Below, one piece after another: positions 1 through 8,880 of a stretch of 64,000 nt of DNA. A program made the position numbers and the translations under genes. A model generated the notes under the pieces. That model was not told the DNA's origin, made no database searches, and worked only from the letters and a program-made list of their open reading frames with translations. Origin of the DNA: Alcaligenaceae bacterium CGII-47 (GTDB taxonomy: Bacteria; Pseudomonadota; Gammaproteobacteria; Burkholderiales; Burkholderiaceae_B); contig JAHTBO010000001.1 in the NCBI GenBank assembly GCA_019166125.1, forward strand, positions 411,066-475,065. The letters run 5' to 3'. Position 1 is the stretch's first letter. Each line of letters begins with the position of its first letter.

Positions 1-831
1 TTATTCCTTATCATGGGTTTGGTGGCCGGCTTGAGCTGGCTGGTGTTCGATGGCTTGATGCGTGCATATCGGGCGTACGAACTGCGCTTAAAGGATGAGG
101 CACGCGTCCAGTTAGACGAGTTTTTTTTGTTTCTGGATCCTGCGCAGCTCTGGTTGGTGTTGACGCTGGCATGTGGCCTGGTCGGTACACTGGTGTTCTG
201 GTTCAGTGGGCAATGGTGGTTAGCCATGGTGATTGCGCTGATGGTCCTGTTTGCACCTCGGCTAGTTTTGCGGCGGGTGCGCCAGCGACGTCGCGATCAC
301 TTTGATCGGCAGTTGCCTGATTTGTTACAGGCGCTAGCGGGTGCCTTGCGGGCGGGATCAGGTGTGCAACGCGCGCTCCAACATATCATCAGCCAATCGC
401 CAGCCCCGCTGTCACAAGAGTTTGGGCTTCTACTTCGAGAGCAGCGCATGGGTGTGAGCTTTGCACAGGCGCTCACCCATTTGTATCAGCGTATGCCCAC
501 ATCGTCGTGCAGTCTGGTGGTGTCGGCCTTAAATATTGCGGCACAAAGCGGAGGAAGTCTGGCTGAGACGCTTGAGGGTATTGCTCAGACACTACGGGCG
601 CGCCGCCACTGGATGGGTCGTATACAGGCGCTGACAGCGCAGGGCCGGATGCAGAGCTGGATCATGGCGAGCCTGCCTATGCTCTTGCTCGGTGTGCTCT
701 ATCGTCTGGAGCCCGAGGTCATGTCCCTATTGTGGTCGAGTGTGTCGGGAGGGATGGTGCTGGGCCTGGTGCTGGTGCTCGAAGGCCTGGGCATCGTGTT
801 GATACGTCGTATTGTGGCGATCGATGTGTAG
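1..831 (+). CDS. tadB: TadB-like type II/IV pilus assembly membrane protein, 5' end cut by the window
   Basis: Integral inner-membrane protein of the Flp/Tad pilus machinery, which works with the TadA ATPase. The reading frame is already open at base 1 (four codons precede the first ATG at 13), so the true start probably lies outside the window. Two hydrophobic stretches are followed by a basic cytoplasmic part (RRVRQRRRDHF, about residues 91-101 from the ATG) and a T2SSF-type domain with the usual LPDLLQALAGALRAGSG core. The C-terminus has two more hydrophobic segments. A tadC gene follows 86 bp downstream, as expected of a tad cluster. The family assignment is confident. The start is not known. 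Confidence 0.85.
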   Translation, partial: LFLIMGLVAGLSWLVFDGLMRAYRAYELRLKDEARVQLDEFFLFLDPAQLWLVLTLACGLVGTLVFWFSGQWWLAMVIALMVLFAPRLVLRRVRQRRRDHFDRQLPDLLQALAGALRAGSGVQRALQHIISQSPAPLSQEFGLLLREQRMGVSFAQALTHLYQRMPTSSCSLVVSALNIAAQSGGSLAETLEGIAQTLRARRHWMGRIQALTAQGRMQSWIMASLPMLLLGVLYRLEPEVMSLLWSSVSGGMVLGLVLVLEGLGIVLIRRIVAIDV

Positions 832-917
832 GGACGCACCGGTTCGCTGCACCTAATTGCTTGCGGGACGGCACGCGCCTTCATCAACTTGGCAATCAGG
901 TCTTTAGGGGGATAGAA

Positions 918-1790
918 ATGCTCTGGATCGGTGTGCTGATGGCAGGGGTCGCGGTGGCGATCGGGGTCTGGTTTATTTGCCGTCCATGGGCAATGATGGC
1001 CAATGTAGCGGCCACGGTTCCGGTGGATAGATTGCGCTGGGTCTGGCCCTGGGTCATGGCATTAGAGCCCGTATGTGCGCCGCTATTGTCTTGGCGTATG
1101 CGCCGCAAATTTAGTGTGCTTGGGCAGCAGGCGGGTCTGAGTGATGCCTGGTCGCCCGAGCAATGGTTGACCTTACGTATCATGATGGGTGCCCTGGTTG
1201 CCGGGGTATGTGTGCTAGGCGTTTTACTGATATGGCCACAGCCCGGTAGTGGCCGACTCTTGTTTGCGATGTTATTTGGGGCTTTGCTGGGATTTTGGTG
1301 GCCAGATGCGTTACTGCGACGCCGCGCACGCGATCGTCGCACGGTAATGCTGCGAGAGTTTCCTTTTATGCTTGATCTGATGACCTTGTGTGTTGAGGCG
1401 GGACTAAGCCTGCATGGTGCGCTTGCGCAGGTCGCTCAGTACGCGCCTGAGGGGCCGTTGCGTTATTCATTGCGCCAGGCTTTGTCTGTCATGCGCGCGG
1501 GTGTGACGCGTAGTCATGCCTTGCATCAGTGGGCAGAGCACTGTGCCGTTCCGGCCGTGCGCGGTCTGGTACTGTCCTTAGAGCAGGCTGATCAGCTCGG
1601 TATGAACCTGGGGCCCTTGCTGCGTGCCCAGGCAGCCGAGCAGCGTAGCGAGCGCTTTTTACGTGCTGAAAAACTTGCCCTCGAGGCACCAGTCAAAATG
1701 CTGTTTCCCATGGTGGTGTGCATTTTCCCCTGCACCTTCTTGATCATCGGTTTTCCCGTCGCGATCAAGCTCCTCAATGCCGGATTTTAA
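918..1790 (+). CDS. tadC: TadC-like pilus assembly membrane protein
   Basis: Second T2SSF-family membrane protein of the Flp/Tad system, 290 residues. The open frame extends upstream to 732, but that part overlaps tadB and is not protein-like. ATG 918 is preceded by a strong ribosome-binding site (AGGGGG at about 906-911) and starts a typical N-terminal membrane segment (MLWIGVLMAG). The T2SSF core is visible in LREFPFMLDLMTLCVEAGLS (about residues 145-164), followed by a C-terminal hydrophobic pair ending VAIKLLNAGF. The paired TadB/TadC order supports the name. The stop overlaps the next gene by 14 bp, which suggests translational coupling. Confidence 0.87.
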   Translation: MLWIGVLMAGVAVAIGVWFICRPWAMMANVAATVPVDRLRWVWPWVMALEPVCAPLLSWRMRRKFSVLGQQAGLSDAWSPEQWLTLRIMMGALVAGVCVLGVLLIWPQPGSGRLLFAMLFGALLGFWWPDALLRRRARDRRTVMLREFPFMLDLMTLCVEAGLSLHGALAQVAQYAPEGPLRYSLRQALSVMRAGVTRSHALHQWAEHCAVPAVRGLVLSLEQADQLGMNLGPLLRAQAAEQRSERFLRAEKLALEAPVKMLFPMVVCIFPCTFLIIGFPVAIKLLNAGF

Positions 1791-2376
1791 TCCCCGTGTC
1801 TCCGCACTGCGGTTGCGGGTGGCGCGTGGCTTTGTTGCTCGACTATTGGGCTTGCATGGATTGCCGTTTGGCACTGAGCAGGATGGCTTACTGATTGTGC
1901 CGTGCAGCGCAATCCACACATTTGGGCTGAAGGCCCCAATCGATGTGGTGTTCCTGGACCGGGATCTTAGGGTGCTTTGTTGTCTGCACAGCTTGCAAGC
2001 GAATCGTATTGTGGGTAGGTGGCGAGCGTCCATGGTCGTCGAGCTGTCCGACGGGTATTGCGCTCGCCATGAGGATTGGGCGCAGCGCTTGGCGTGTGCG
2101 TTGCGAGACAGTAAAACGTTCTCAGTTGGCCGGATCAGCAGCGGGCTGCGGTGTCTCGAAAATTGTCATATAGGCGGGATAAAAGCTGCAATACAAGACC
2201 GCCGCGATAAAGATATTCGCGGGGGTGAGCAGCCATTGTATGGCTGTTGCCGATATGCCCATCTGAATAAGGAGGCCACTGGCCGCGTCCAAACCAAAGA
2301 ACACCCCCGCCCAGCTCAGGGCATACAACAAAAAAGCCCATTTATTGCGCCAACAGGCGATCATGGAAAAAAATAA
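1777..2376 (+). CDS. DUF192 family protein with an atypical long antisense tail
   Basis: The first 115 or so residues fit the DUF192 fold, a small beta-barrel-like domain of unknown function: RGFVARLLGLHG, then DGLLIVPCSAIHTFGLKAPIDVVF, then a closing LRVLC strand. A DUF192 gene after tadC is common in Burkholderiales. The family is usually about 110-150 residues long, but this frame continues to 199. Residues after about 116 are encoded by DNA that is the complementary strand of the BPSS1780-type gene (2122-2904), and this tail has no recognisable domain. Either a stop codon has been lost, or a convergent overlap of about 250 bp is tolerated. The domain call is good. The natural C-terminus is uncertain. 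Confidence 0.7.
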   Translation: MPDFNPRVSALRLRVARGFVARLLGLHGLPFGTEQDGLLIVPCSAIHTFGLKAPIDVVFLDRDLRVLCCLHSLQANRIVGRWRASMVVELSDGYCARHEDWAQRLACALRDSKTFSVGRISSGLRCLENCHIGGIKAAIQDRRDKDIRGGEQPLYGCCRYAHLNKEATGRVQTKEHPRPAQGIQQKSPFIAPTGDHGKK

Positions 2377-2904
2377 TGCTTGGGTCAATCGAATTTCATG
2401 CCAGCCGATCAGCGCGGGAGCATGCCAGAATAATGCCGAGATCACCACGTATAGGATGCCAAAGCTCACTAATGGGCCGCGCATGGCTAGCGTAAGTGCG
2501 GCATAGTCGATCTGGCCTTGTGTGTCCATTGCAGCCATCAGCGTATCCAGAAAAGGCACGGTGGCGATGATGGCAGCCGCCATGCTGGCTACAAAGTAGG
2601 CTGAACCCAGCTTGATTAAACGAGACTTGACCCCTGGTTCGCGCAGCGGCAGTAACCACATGCCTGGTAACATGCGGATGCCCTTATCGATGTTGCGACA
2701 GGCACATAGCGTGAGAAAAGTCAGCATCGGTGTCATAACGATCAGCACGATCTGTCCCAGGAGCGGGATGGCGTAGCTGAGCATGATGAGAAAGCTCGTG
2801 ACCACACTCCAAAAAAACATGGCTAGAGGCTGACGTCGAAATAGCTCGAAGCCGTGGCGGATCCAGAACCAGCCGGCAGAGAAGGGTAGAATTGCTGCTT
2901 GCAT
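2122..2904 (-). CDS. BPSS1780-family multi-pass membrane protein
   Basis: A 260-residue integral membrane protein of unknown function belonging to the BPSS1780 family of Burkholderiales. It begins with a short amphipathic segment (GWFWIRHGFELFRRQP) and then has about six hydrophobic helices. It lies 15 bp downstream of thrB on the same strand, a recurrent neighbourhood in this order, so the two genes are probably cotranscribed. Nothing in the sequence indicates a substrate. Its 3' end overlaps the convergent DUF192 reading frame by 255 bp. Confidence 0.75.
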   Translation of the reverse strand: MQAAILPFSAGWFWIRHGFELFRRQPLAMFFWSVVTSFLIMLSYAIPLLGQIVLIVMTPMLTFLTLCACRNIDKGIRMLPGMWLLPLREPGVKSRLIKLGSAYFVASMAAAIIATVPFLDTLMAAMDTQGQIDYAALTLAMRGPLVSFGILYVVISALFWHAPALIGWHEIRLTQALFFSMIACWRNKWAFLLYALSWAGVFFGLDAASGLLIQMGISATAIQWLLTPANIFIAAVLYCSFYPAYMTIFETPQPAADPAN

Positions 2905-2919
2905 TAAATAGAACTCGGG

Positions 2920-3888
2920 TCAGGGTAGGGCGGGCGCGGACTCGGTGCTGCGCAGCCGCAAAATGCGTTCGAAGTGGCGAGGGTCGTGTGGCTTGAGTGT
3001 TTGGGCAGAGCGCGGAATGTAAAAATCGTACAGCCTCGAGAGCCAAAAGCGTAGGGATGCGGCGCGCAGCATCGCTGGCCAGGCTGCGCGCTCTGTGTCG
3101 GTAAAGGGTCGTATATCATGATACGCTGTCAGCCAGGCCGAGACTTTGCGACGCGCAAATGCGCCGGTATCGTGCTGAATGCACCAGTCATTCACACTTA
3201 CTGCAACATCGAATAGCCAGGTGTCGCAGCCTGCAAAGTAGAAGTCGATGAACCCACCCATGCGCGGGTTTTCATAGGTGCCATCAAACAGCACATTATC
3301 GCGAAACAAATCGCAGTGCGACGGCCCAGTCGGGAGCGTTGCGTAGTCAGGATGCTGAGCAAAGCTGATCTGCTCGTCCAGCGCGGCGTTCAGCAGCGCC
3401 GCCTGGGATGGGTCCAGAAAGGGCAGTACCTTAGGTGCGGTCTGGCGCCACCACGCCAAGCCCCGTAGATTGGGCTGCGTAATAGCGAAGTCCTGACCGA
3501 CCAAGTGCGCGCGAGCGAGCGTCTGGCCTGCGAGTCTGCAGTGCGTGGGGCCCGGCTCGGGCTCGTAGCCGCCCGACAGGCGCGTAACGATCGCAGTGGG
3601 CTTGTTGTGCAATTCGGTGATGCGCGTCCCGTCACGTAATGTCTGGGGCAGTGGCACGGGCACACCTCGGCTGGCGAGATGGTGCATCAGCTCGATGTAA
3701 AAAGGCAGTTGCTCGATCGTGAGCACCTCGAACAGCGTCAGAACGTAGGCGCCTTGTGTCGTATCCAGGAAATAGTTGGTGTTCTCGATACCCGCAGTGA
3801 TACCACGCAGGGTGATCAGCTCGCCCAGATCGTAGCGCTGGAGCAGTTCGTGTGCGTCGTTTTCAGTAACAGTGGTAAATACGGCCAT
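2920..3888 (-). CDS. thrB: Homoserine kinase, ThrB aminoglycoside-phosphotransferase type
   Basis: Phosphorylates L-homoserine with ATP in threonine biosynthesis, in the cytoplasm. The 322-residue protein belongs to the APH/choline-kinase fold form of homoserine kinase, not the GHMP-kinase form. The catalytic loop is HCDLFRDNVLF (residues 191-201) and the metal-binding segment is GFIDFYFAGCDTW (212-224). The N-terminal nucleotide lobe contains GIENTNYF (33-40). The start MAVFTTVTEND is the standard one for this family. The promoter region faces dusA. Confidence 0.92.
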   Translation of the reverse strand: MAVFTTVTENDAHELLQRYDLGELITLRGITAGIENTNYFLDTTQGAYVLTLFEVLTIEQLPFYIELMHHLASRGVPVPLPQTLRDGTRITELHNKPTAIVTRLSGGYEPEPGPTHCRLAGQTLARAHLVGQDFAITQPNLRGLAWWRQTAPKVLPFLDPSQAALLNAALDEQISFAQHPDYATLPTGPSHCDLFRDNVLFDGTYENPRMGGFIDFYFAGCDTWLFDVAVSVNDWCIQHDTGAFARRKVSAWLTAYHDIRPFTDTERAAWPAMLRAASLRFWLSRLYDFYIPRSAQTLKPHDPRHFERILRLRSTESAPALP

Positions 3889-3980
3889 GGAGGAGATGCG
3901 CTCGGGCCAGTCTGGCCAAAATGGATCGGACAGACGATTTTAGTCTAGCTTGGCAGGTACTGCTCGGGGATGTTCGGCAG

Positions 3981-4000
3981 ACAGGCCAGTGCTGGCCTGT
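3981..4000. repeat. Near-perfect 20-bp palindrome between thrB and dusA
   Basis: The sequence ACAGGCCAG-TG-CTGGCCTGT has 9-bp arms and a two-base centre. It lies in the divergent promoter region, about 90 bp upstream of thrB and 80 bp upstream of dusA. It could be an operator or a small hairpin. No regulator can be named from the sequence. Confidence 0.4.
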
Positions 4001-4079
4001 AGGGGGGCTGTGTACAATGACGGCCTTACACTGCATTGGCCTGCCACGGGCCTGATGAGCCCGCTTGGTGGCTCTTGAT

Positions 4080-5063
4080 ATGACAACAGTTTCTAATCAT
4101 GATGTTGGCGCATGGCGCCTATGCGTCGCGCCTATGATCGACGTGACAGATCGTCACTGCCGCTATTTTCATCGGCTGCTGGCCCCCCAGGCGCGTTTGT
4201 ACTCCGAGATGGTCACGACAGGTGCCCTGTTGCATGGCGATATAGGTCGTCATCTGGATTATGACGCCAGCGAACATCCTCTGGCCTTGCAACTAGGCGG
4301 TAGCGAGCCTGCAGCGCTGGCGCGTTGCGCGCGGCTTGCCGAGCAGTGGGGTTACGATGAAGTCAATCTGAATTGTGGCTGCCCCTCAGAGCGTGTGCGG
4401 CGCGGCGCGTTCGGGGCCTGTCTGATGGCTGAGCCAGAATTGGTCGCCGATTGCATCCGTGCTATGCAGGATGCGGTGTCGATTCCCGTCACAGTTAAGC
4501 ATCGCCTGGGGCTGGATTATGATGACTCTTATGCCTTCGCACGTGATTTTGTAGGAAAGGTATACGAGACGGGTTGCCGGGTATTTATCGTGCATGCGCG
4601 CAATGCGGTGCTCAAGGGTCTGTCTCCAAAGGATAATCGTGAAAAGCCGCCCCTGCGTTATGAATACGCGCTACAGCTCAAACGGGATTTCCCCGACGCA
4701 AATATTGTCCTGAATGGCGGGTTGGCCGACGTCGCTGCCTGTGCATTGTGGATGGAGCGTCTGGATGGCGTGATGCTGGGGCGGGCTGCCTGGCATCAAC
4801 CACAGATCCTGTCGGATCTGAATCGTCTGGTGGCACCAACGCAGGCAATACCCGAACCGCCGCAGATCCTCGAGGCACTGCTTGCTTATGCAAGAGCACA
4901 GGTTGCGCGCGGTGTGCCATTACATATCGTGCTGCGTGGGGTGCTGGGGTGGATGTCAGGCCACCCAGGCGCACGGCAATGGCGACGGATCCTTTCGGAT
5001 ACCGCCAGCCTACGCGCTGAGGGGCCGGATGTGCTGTACCGTGCCTGGGCGGCGCTGACTTAG
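4080..5063 (+). CDS. dusA: tRNA-dihydrouridine(20/20a) synthase DusA
   Basis: FMN-dependent enzyme that reduces uridine 20/20a in the D-loop of tRNA. The 327-residue TIM-barrel starts with the DusA signature LCVAPMIDVTDRHCRYF (14-30). The catalytic cysteine is Cys101 in NLNCGCPSERV. Phosphate and FMN-binding segments follow (IVHARNAVLKGLSP, LNGGL, and GVMLGRAAWHQP). An in-frame TTG at 4065 could also start translation, but ATG 4080 fits the family N-terminus better. DusA is normally about 330 residues, so the gene is complete. It is convergent with the CBS-domain gene. Confidence 0.92.
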   Translation: MTTVSNHDVGAWRLCVAPMIDVTDRHCRYFHRLLAPQARLYSEMVTTGALLHGDIGRHLDYDASEHPLALQLGGSEPAALARCARLAEQWGYDEVNLNCGCPSERVRRGAFGACLMAEPELVADCIRAMQDAVSIPVTVKHRLGLDYDDSYAFARDFVGKVYETGCRVFIVHARNAVLKGLSPKDNREKPPLRYEYALQLKRDFPDANIVLNGGLADVAACALWMERLDGVMLGRAAWHQPQILSDLNRLVAPTQAIPEPPQILEALLAYARAQVARGVPLHIVLRGVLGWMSGHPGARQWRRILSDTASLRAEGPDVLYRAWAALT

Positions 5064-5098
5064 CGGCCCGCGTCGACCTCGGGGACATGCACAGACCG

Positions 5099-5112
5099 CC
5101 CACATAAGTGGG
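5099..5112. terminator. Weak hairpin between convergent dusA and CBS genes
   Basis: A 5-bp stem with a four-base loop (CCCAC-ATAA-GTGGG) sits in the 52-bp gap between two convergent genes. No clear T-tract follows, so a terminator role is only positional inference. Confidence 0.22.
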
Positions 5113-5115
5113 TCC

Positions 5116-5601
5116 CTAAGGCTGGCTGTGCTTGGAGGGCGTGGGTGCGGTGCCTGCCTCGACTGGCCAATCGCGGATATAGGCCTTGAGCATATCGTTT
5201 TCAAACTGCTGTGCCTCGACGATTGCGCGCGCCATGTCGTAGAACGAAATCACGCCCATCAACGTTGGACCATCCATGACAGGGATATAACGGGCGTGCT
5301 TATCGAGCATCAGGCGTTGTACCTCATCGGCGCTGGTGTTCGGTGACACACTGACCGGAGCGTCATCCATGATGCTGCGCACCGTGAATTGTCCGACCTT
5401 GTCGTCGTGTGTATGGATGTGCCTGATGATTTCGCGAAAGGTCAGCATGCCGACCAGTTCGCCATGTTCCATGATCACCAAGGAGCCGATGTCCAGTTGG
5501 CTCATGGATTCAATGGCCTGATGGACGAGCATATCGGGTGTGCCGGTGTAGAGCGCATGGCCCTTGACACGGAGGATTTCATTGACTTTGAGCATATTCA
5601 T
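5116..5601 (-). CDS. Protein with two CBS domains
   Basis: A 161-residue soluble protein made almost entirely of a CBS pair, a module that binds adenosyl nucleotides and senses energy state. The first CBS domain covers about residues 8-70 (DIGSLVIMEHGELVGMLTFR) and the second about 75-140 (HARYIPVMDGPTLMGVISFYD). No catalytic domain is present. The start codon overlaps the stop of the upstream YihY-family gene by 4 bp (ATGA), so the two are translationally coupled. MLKVNEIL, two codons in, is an alternative start. Confidence 0.85.
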   Translation of the reverse strand: MNMLKVNEILRVKGHALYTGTPDMLVHQAIESMSQLDIGSLVIMEHGELVGMLTFREIIRHIHTHDDKVGQFTVRSIMDDAPVSVSPNTSADEVQRLMLDKHARYIPVMDGPTLMGVISFYDMARAIVEAQQFENDMLKAYIRDWPVEAGTAPTPSKHSQP

Positions 5602-6905
5602 GGTCCTTCGCCGCTCGGGGATGTGTTGTCTGTATTGTGCATCATTGAGCCGTTTTCGGGTAGCGATTGTTGGAATAGATCTTCGAGCGTCGAGGAGGGG
5701 CCAGGTAGTGAGGTGGATAGGGCCTGAAGCAAGGCTGGCTTTAGGCCTGCCTGATTCCGATCAATGAGTAGCGTATCGATGATCGGACCGAGTCTGGCCT
5801 GGATGGGGTCACAGGCCATGACCCAAGCATCGGTATCCTGCGCGTTGACGATGTAGCCTTGCTCTTTAAGGATCTGCAAGGTGCGTCTGAGTTCGTCGGG
5901 ATGAATGCGCAGGTGTTTTTCCAGAAAATCCGCACTGCGTCCTAAAGGTTCACTGCTCCGGGCTCGCCATAGTGCATACAGGATGTTTACCGCGTCTATC
6001 AGGCGTGCCCCAGGGCGGCGGTTGATGGCCCAGCGTTGGTGGCGTAGCGCGGGCAACAAAGAGGCCGCCATGGCGCCCATGAGCACGACCAGCCAGGATA
6101 GATAGATCCAAAGCAGAAAGATTGGCAACGTGGCGAACGCACCGTAGATGACGGTGTAGGACGGGAATTCGGTCAGGTACCACGTGAATCCGGCTTTCAT
6201 TGCGCCCAGGATAAGCGCCGTGCCCGTGCCGCCGAGTAATGCATCGCGCCAGAGCACACGGCAATTTGGTACAAAGACAAACAGGGCGCTAAAGCCTAGG
6301 GCCGTGACGACAAGAGGCGTCACCGAGAGCAGAAGACCAAGCCCCAGGGACAGGTCACCGATATAGCCCATGGATTCGCGCGCAAGCATCGAGGACGCCC
6401 ACAGGCTAGCCCCCGTGAGGACGGGACCTAGCGTGATAATGGCCCAGTAAACAAGCAGGCGCTGGCGCATCGGGCGTTGCTTTTCTACGTACCAGATTTC
6501 GTTGAAGGCGGTGTCGATCGTCATGATGAGCATGATCGAGGTCACGACCAGGAATGCGCTACCCAATGCGGTAAGACCAGAAGCTTGTGCAGCAAACTGG
6601 TTCAGGTAAAGCATGATGGTTTCGGAGACGGCGGCGGGTAGCAGGCTCTCGCTCAAAAAGGCTTCAAGCGCTTGATGGAACTCTGCAAACAGAGGAAAAG
6701 CCGTGAATAGAGCCAACACGACGGCCAGAGTCGGCACAAGGGCCAATACCGTGGTGAACGTCAGGCTGGCGGCGATCTGCGTGAGCTTTTTTTCGCCCGC
6801 ATAATTCAATGCAAAGCGCAGCATGTCCAAGGCATGGGCGCGGCGGACGGATGGCGTCGGCGTGACGGGGTCAGGGGGCTGCAAAGGGGTGAGTTGGGCC
6901 GTCAT
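5598..6905 (-). CDS. YihY/virulence factor BrkB family membrane protein
   Basis: A 435-residue protein. Its N-terminal 300 residues form the six-helix YihY/UPF0761 domain, with hallmarks AASLTFTTVLALVPTLAVVLALF (about 46-68) and the WIYLSWLVVLMGA segment. The remainder is a soluble tail with a winged-helix look (LRIHPDELRRTLQILKEQGYI). Earlier annotation of this family as ribonuclease BN is considered wrong, and the real function is unknown. The start is only 38 bp from the ATG of the divergent DUF2069 gene. Confidence 0.85.
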   Translation of the reverse strand: MTAQLTPLQPPDPVTPTPSVRRAHALDMLRFALNYAGEKKLTQIAASLTFTTVLALVPTLAVVLALFTAFPLFAEFHQALEAFLSESLLPAAVSETIMLYLNQFAAQASGLTALGSAFLVVTSIMLIMTIDTAFNEIWYVEKQRPMRQRLLVYWAIITLGPVLTGASLWASSMLARESMGYIGDLSLGLGLLLSVTPLVVTALGFSALFVFVPNCRVLWRDALLGGTGTALILGAMKAGFTWYLTEFPSYTVIYGAFATLPIFLLWIYLSWLVVLMGAMAASLLPALRHQRWAINRRPGARLIDAVNILYALWRARSSEPLGRSADFLEKHLRIHPDELRRTLQILKEQGYIVNAQDTDAWVMACDPIQARLGPIIDTLLIDRNQAGLKPALLQALSTSLPGPSSTLEDLFQQSLPENGSMMHNTDNTSPSGEGP

Positions 6906-6943
6906 GAATGCTCCATCGCCGGGTTTCAGGTGATAATAACAGT

Positions 6944-7318
6944 ATGAAAGTTCAACTGAATTCAGGCCTGCACTGGGCCGCTGCTTTTTTTCTCATTGCA
7001 TTAATTGTGCTTTGTCTGGGTTGGGAGCTCTGGTGGGCGCCTCTTTTGCCTGGCGGCTCGCTTCTTGCACTCAAAACTGTGCCCTTATTGTTTCCCTTAC
7101 GAGGGGTGCTCAAGGGCAGCCTCTACACCATGCAGTGGGCTGCGATGTTGAGCCTGCTCTACCTGATGGAGGGTGCGGTGCGGGCCTGGTCGGATTTCAC
7201 GCAGACCTCCATGTGGCTGGGCGGACTGGAGTTCGTACTGGCATCAGGGTTTTATCTGTGCGCGGTGCTTTATGTACGGCCCGCTAAACGTGCCTCGCGC
7301 ATCCCACGCCATGTTTAA
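6944..7318 (+). CDS. DUF2069 family small membrane protein
   Basis: A 124-residue inner-membrane protein with about four hydrophobic helices, conserved in proteobacteria and of unknown function. ATG 6944 (MKVQLNSGLHW) is preferred to the upstream ATG at 6908, which almost abuts the divergent yihY start. The segment LLFPLRGVLKGSLYTMQWA is typical of DUF2069. The 3' end overlaps the start of selO by 8 bp, so selO translation is probably coupled to it. Confidence 0.8.
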   Translation: MKVQLNSGLHWAAAFFLIALIVLCLGWELWWAPLLPGGSLLALKTVPLLFPLRGVLKGSLYTMQWAAMLSLLYLMEGAVRAWSDFTQTSMWLGGLEFVLASGFYLCAVLYVRPAKRASRIPRHV

Positions 7319-8786
7319 CCGATTAGATGGGTTAAAGGTTTGCAATTCCTTCGCATCGCTGCCTGAGAACTTCTATACCCGACTCAGCCCCCATGCGCCT
7401 GGCGCGCCTCATCTACTGCATGCTAACGCCCAGGTGGCCGCGCTGCTCGGTCTGTCCGAGGCGGCGTTACGCACGCCCGAGTTTTTGGCTGTGTGTGCAG
7501 GACAACAGCCTTTGCCTGGCGGCCAGACACTCGCCTCGGTGTATAGCGGGCACCAATTTGGCGTCTGGGCAGGGCAATTGGGGGATGGCCGTGCACATCT
7601 GCTTGGGGAAGTGATCACCCCGCAGGGCAATTGGGAGGTCCAACTCAAGGGGTCGGGGCGCACACCCTATTCACGGATGGGTGATGGTAAGGCAGTGCTG
7701 CGCTCCAGCGTGCGTGAATACCTCGTGAGCGAGGCGATGGCAGGCTTGGGTATCCCTACTACGCGTGCTCTGGCGCTCGTGGTGTCCGATGATCCAGTCT
7801 ATCGAGAGACGGTCGAGACGGCGGCCGTAGTCACGCGCGTCGCCCCCAGTTTTGTGCGCTTTGGGCATTTTGAGCATTGGGCGCGTTCGCATGACGAGCA
7901 AAAAGCCCTGTTCGACTATGTCGTGGATCGTTTTTATCCCGAGTGTCGAGATCCCGAGGGCGGTGAGCCGGCAAGCGATGATGCGGTGCTCTTGCGTTTT
8001 CTGCGTGCGGTGGTCAAGCGTACGGCTCGGCTCATGGCTCAATGGCAATTGGCAGGGTTTTGCCATGGGGTCATGAATACGGACAATATGTCCATTTTGG
8101 GGCTTACGATCGATTACGGTCCATATGGATTTATGGATGCGTTTAAGGCAAATCATGTATGCAATCATAGTGATACGAATGGTCGCTATGCTTGGAATGC
8201 TCAGCCGGCTGTCGCGCACTGGAACCTATATCGATTGGCCAGCAGCCTGATGGTGTTGGGGGCGGATGGCGCGACCCTGGGAGCACAGATTGAGCCCTAT
8301 GAGGCGGATTTTCTTGCCGCCTATCATGCACAGGCGGCCGATAAGCTGGGTGTCGGTGCTTGGCGTGAGGGTGATGAAAATTTGCTCAACGACTGGTGGG
8401 GTCTATTGCATACCCAGGCAGCTGATTTCACCCTGAGTTTTCGCCGCTTGGCGCGCATTGAACAGGCTCCCGAAGCCTTTTTGCAGCTTTTTGCTGACCA
8501 GCAAGCGGCGCGCCACTGGCTGACTCGCTATCAAGCACGGTTGCAGCAGGATGCGCGTCCCGCTGATGAGCGGGAGCAAAAAATGGATCGTGCCAACCCA
8601 CTCTACGTCTTACGCAATCATTTGGCTCAGCAGGCGATCGATGCAGCGACGCGAGGTGACGCCAGCGAAATTGAACAACTGCTGACGATCCTGCGCGACC
8701 CTTACACCGAGCGACCTGGCTATGAGGCGTATGCTGCCTTGCCACCCGATTGGTCGCAGGAATTATCGGTTAGCTGCTCATCGTGA
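7311..8786 (+). CDS. selO: Protein adenylyltransferase SelO (YdiU/UPF0061 pseudokinase)
   Basis: A 491-residue pseudokinase that transfers AMP to protein Ser/Thr/Tyr and is linked in the literature to redox responses. The frame is open from 7173, but residues before MFNRLDGLKVCNSF are read out of frame over DUF2069, so ATG 7311 is the start. Family motifs are plain: ASVYSGHQFGVWAGQLGDGR, then GSGRTPYSRMGDGKAVLRSS, and the metal/active-site region CHGVMNTDNMSILGLTIDYG. The C-terminus ends SVSCSS, the cysteine form of the conserved C-terminal redox motif (selenocysteine in some eukaryotes). Confidence 0.92.
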   Translation: MFNRLDGLKVCNSFASLPENFYTRLSPHAPGAPHLLHANAQVAALLGLSEAALRTPEFLAVCAGQQPLPGGQTLASVYSGHQFGVWAGQLGDGRAHLLGEVITPQGNWEVQLKGSGRTPYSRMGDGKAVLRSSVREYLVSEAMAGLGIPTTRALALVVSDDPVYRETVETAAVVTRVAPSFVRFGHFEHWARSHDEQKALFDYVVDRFYPECRDPEGGEPASDDAVLLRFLRAVVKRTARLMAQWQLAGFCHGVMNTDNMSILGLTIDYGPYGFMDAFKANHVCNHSDTNGRYAWNAQPAVAHWNLYRLASSLMVLGADGATLGAQIEPYEADFLAAYHAQAADKLGVGAWREGDENLLNDWWGLLHTQAADFTLSFRRLARIEQAPEAFLQLFADQQAARHWLTRYQARLQQDARPADEREQKMDRANPLYVLRNHLAQQAIDAATRGDASEIEQLLTILRDPYTERPGYEAYAALPPDWSQELSVSCSS

Positions 8787-8880
8787 GGTGCCACCCCCTT
8801 AACTCGTTGCAACATAAAGAGGGGGCGAAAAATGCAATAATGGGATTCTCACTACCCCCCTCTGTTCTATAGAGCGCATT

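Noticed and set aside
7671-8219. A 182-residue open frame antisense to selO
   Set aside because: It lies entirely inside a well-supported gene, has no start signals or family motifs, and follows the GC-driven antisense openness of the host gene.
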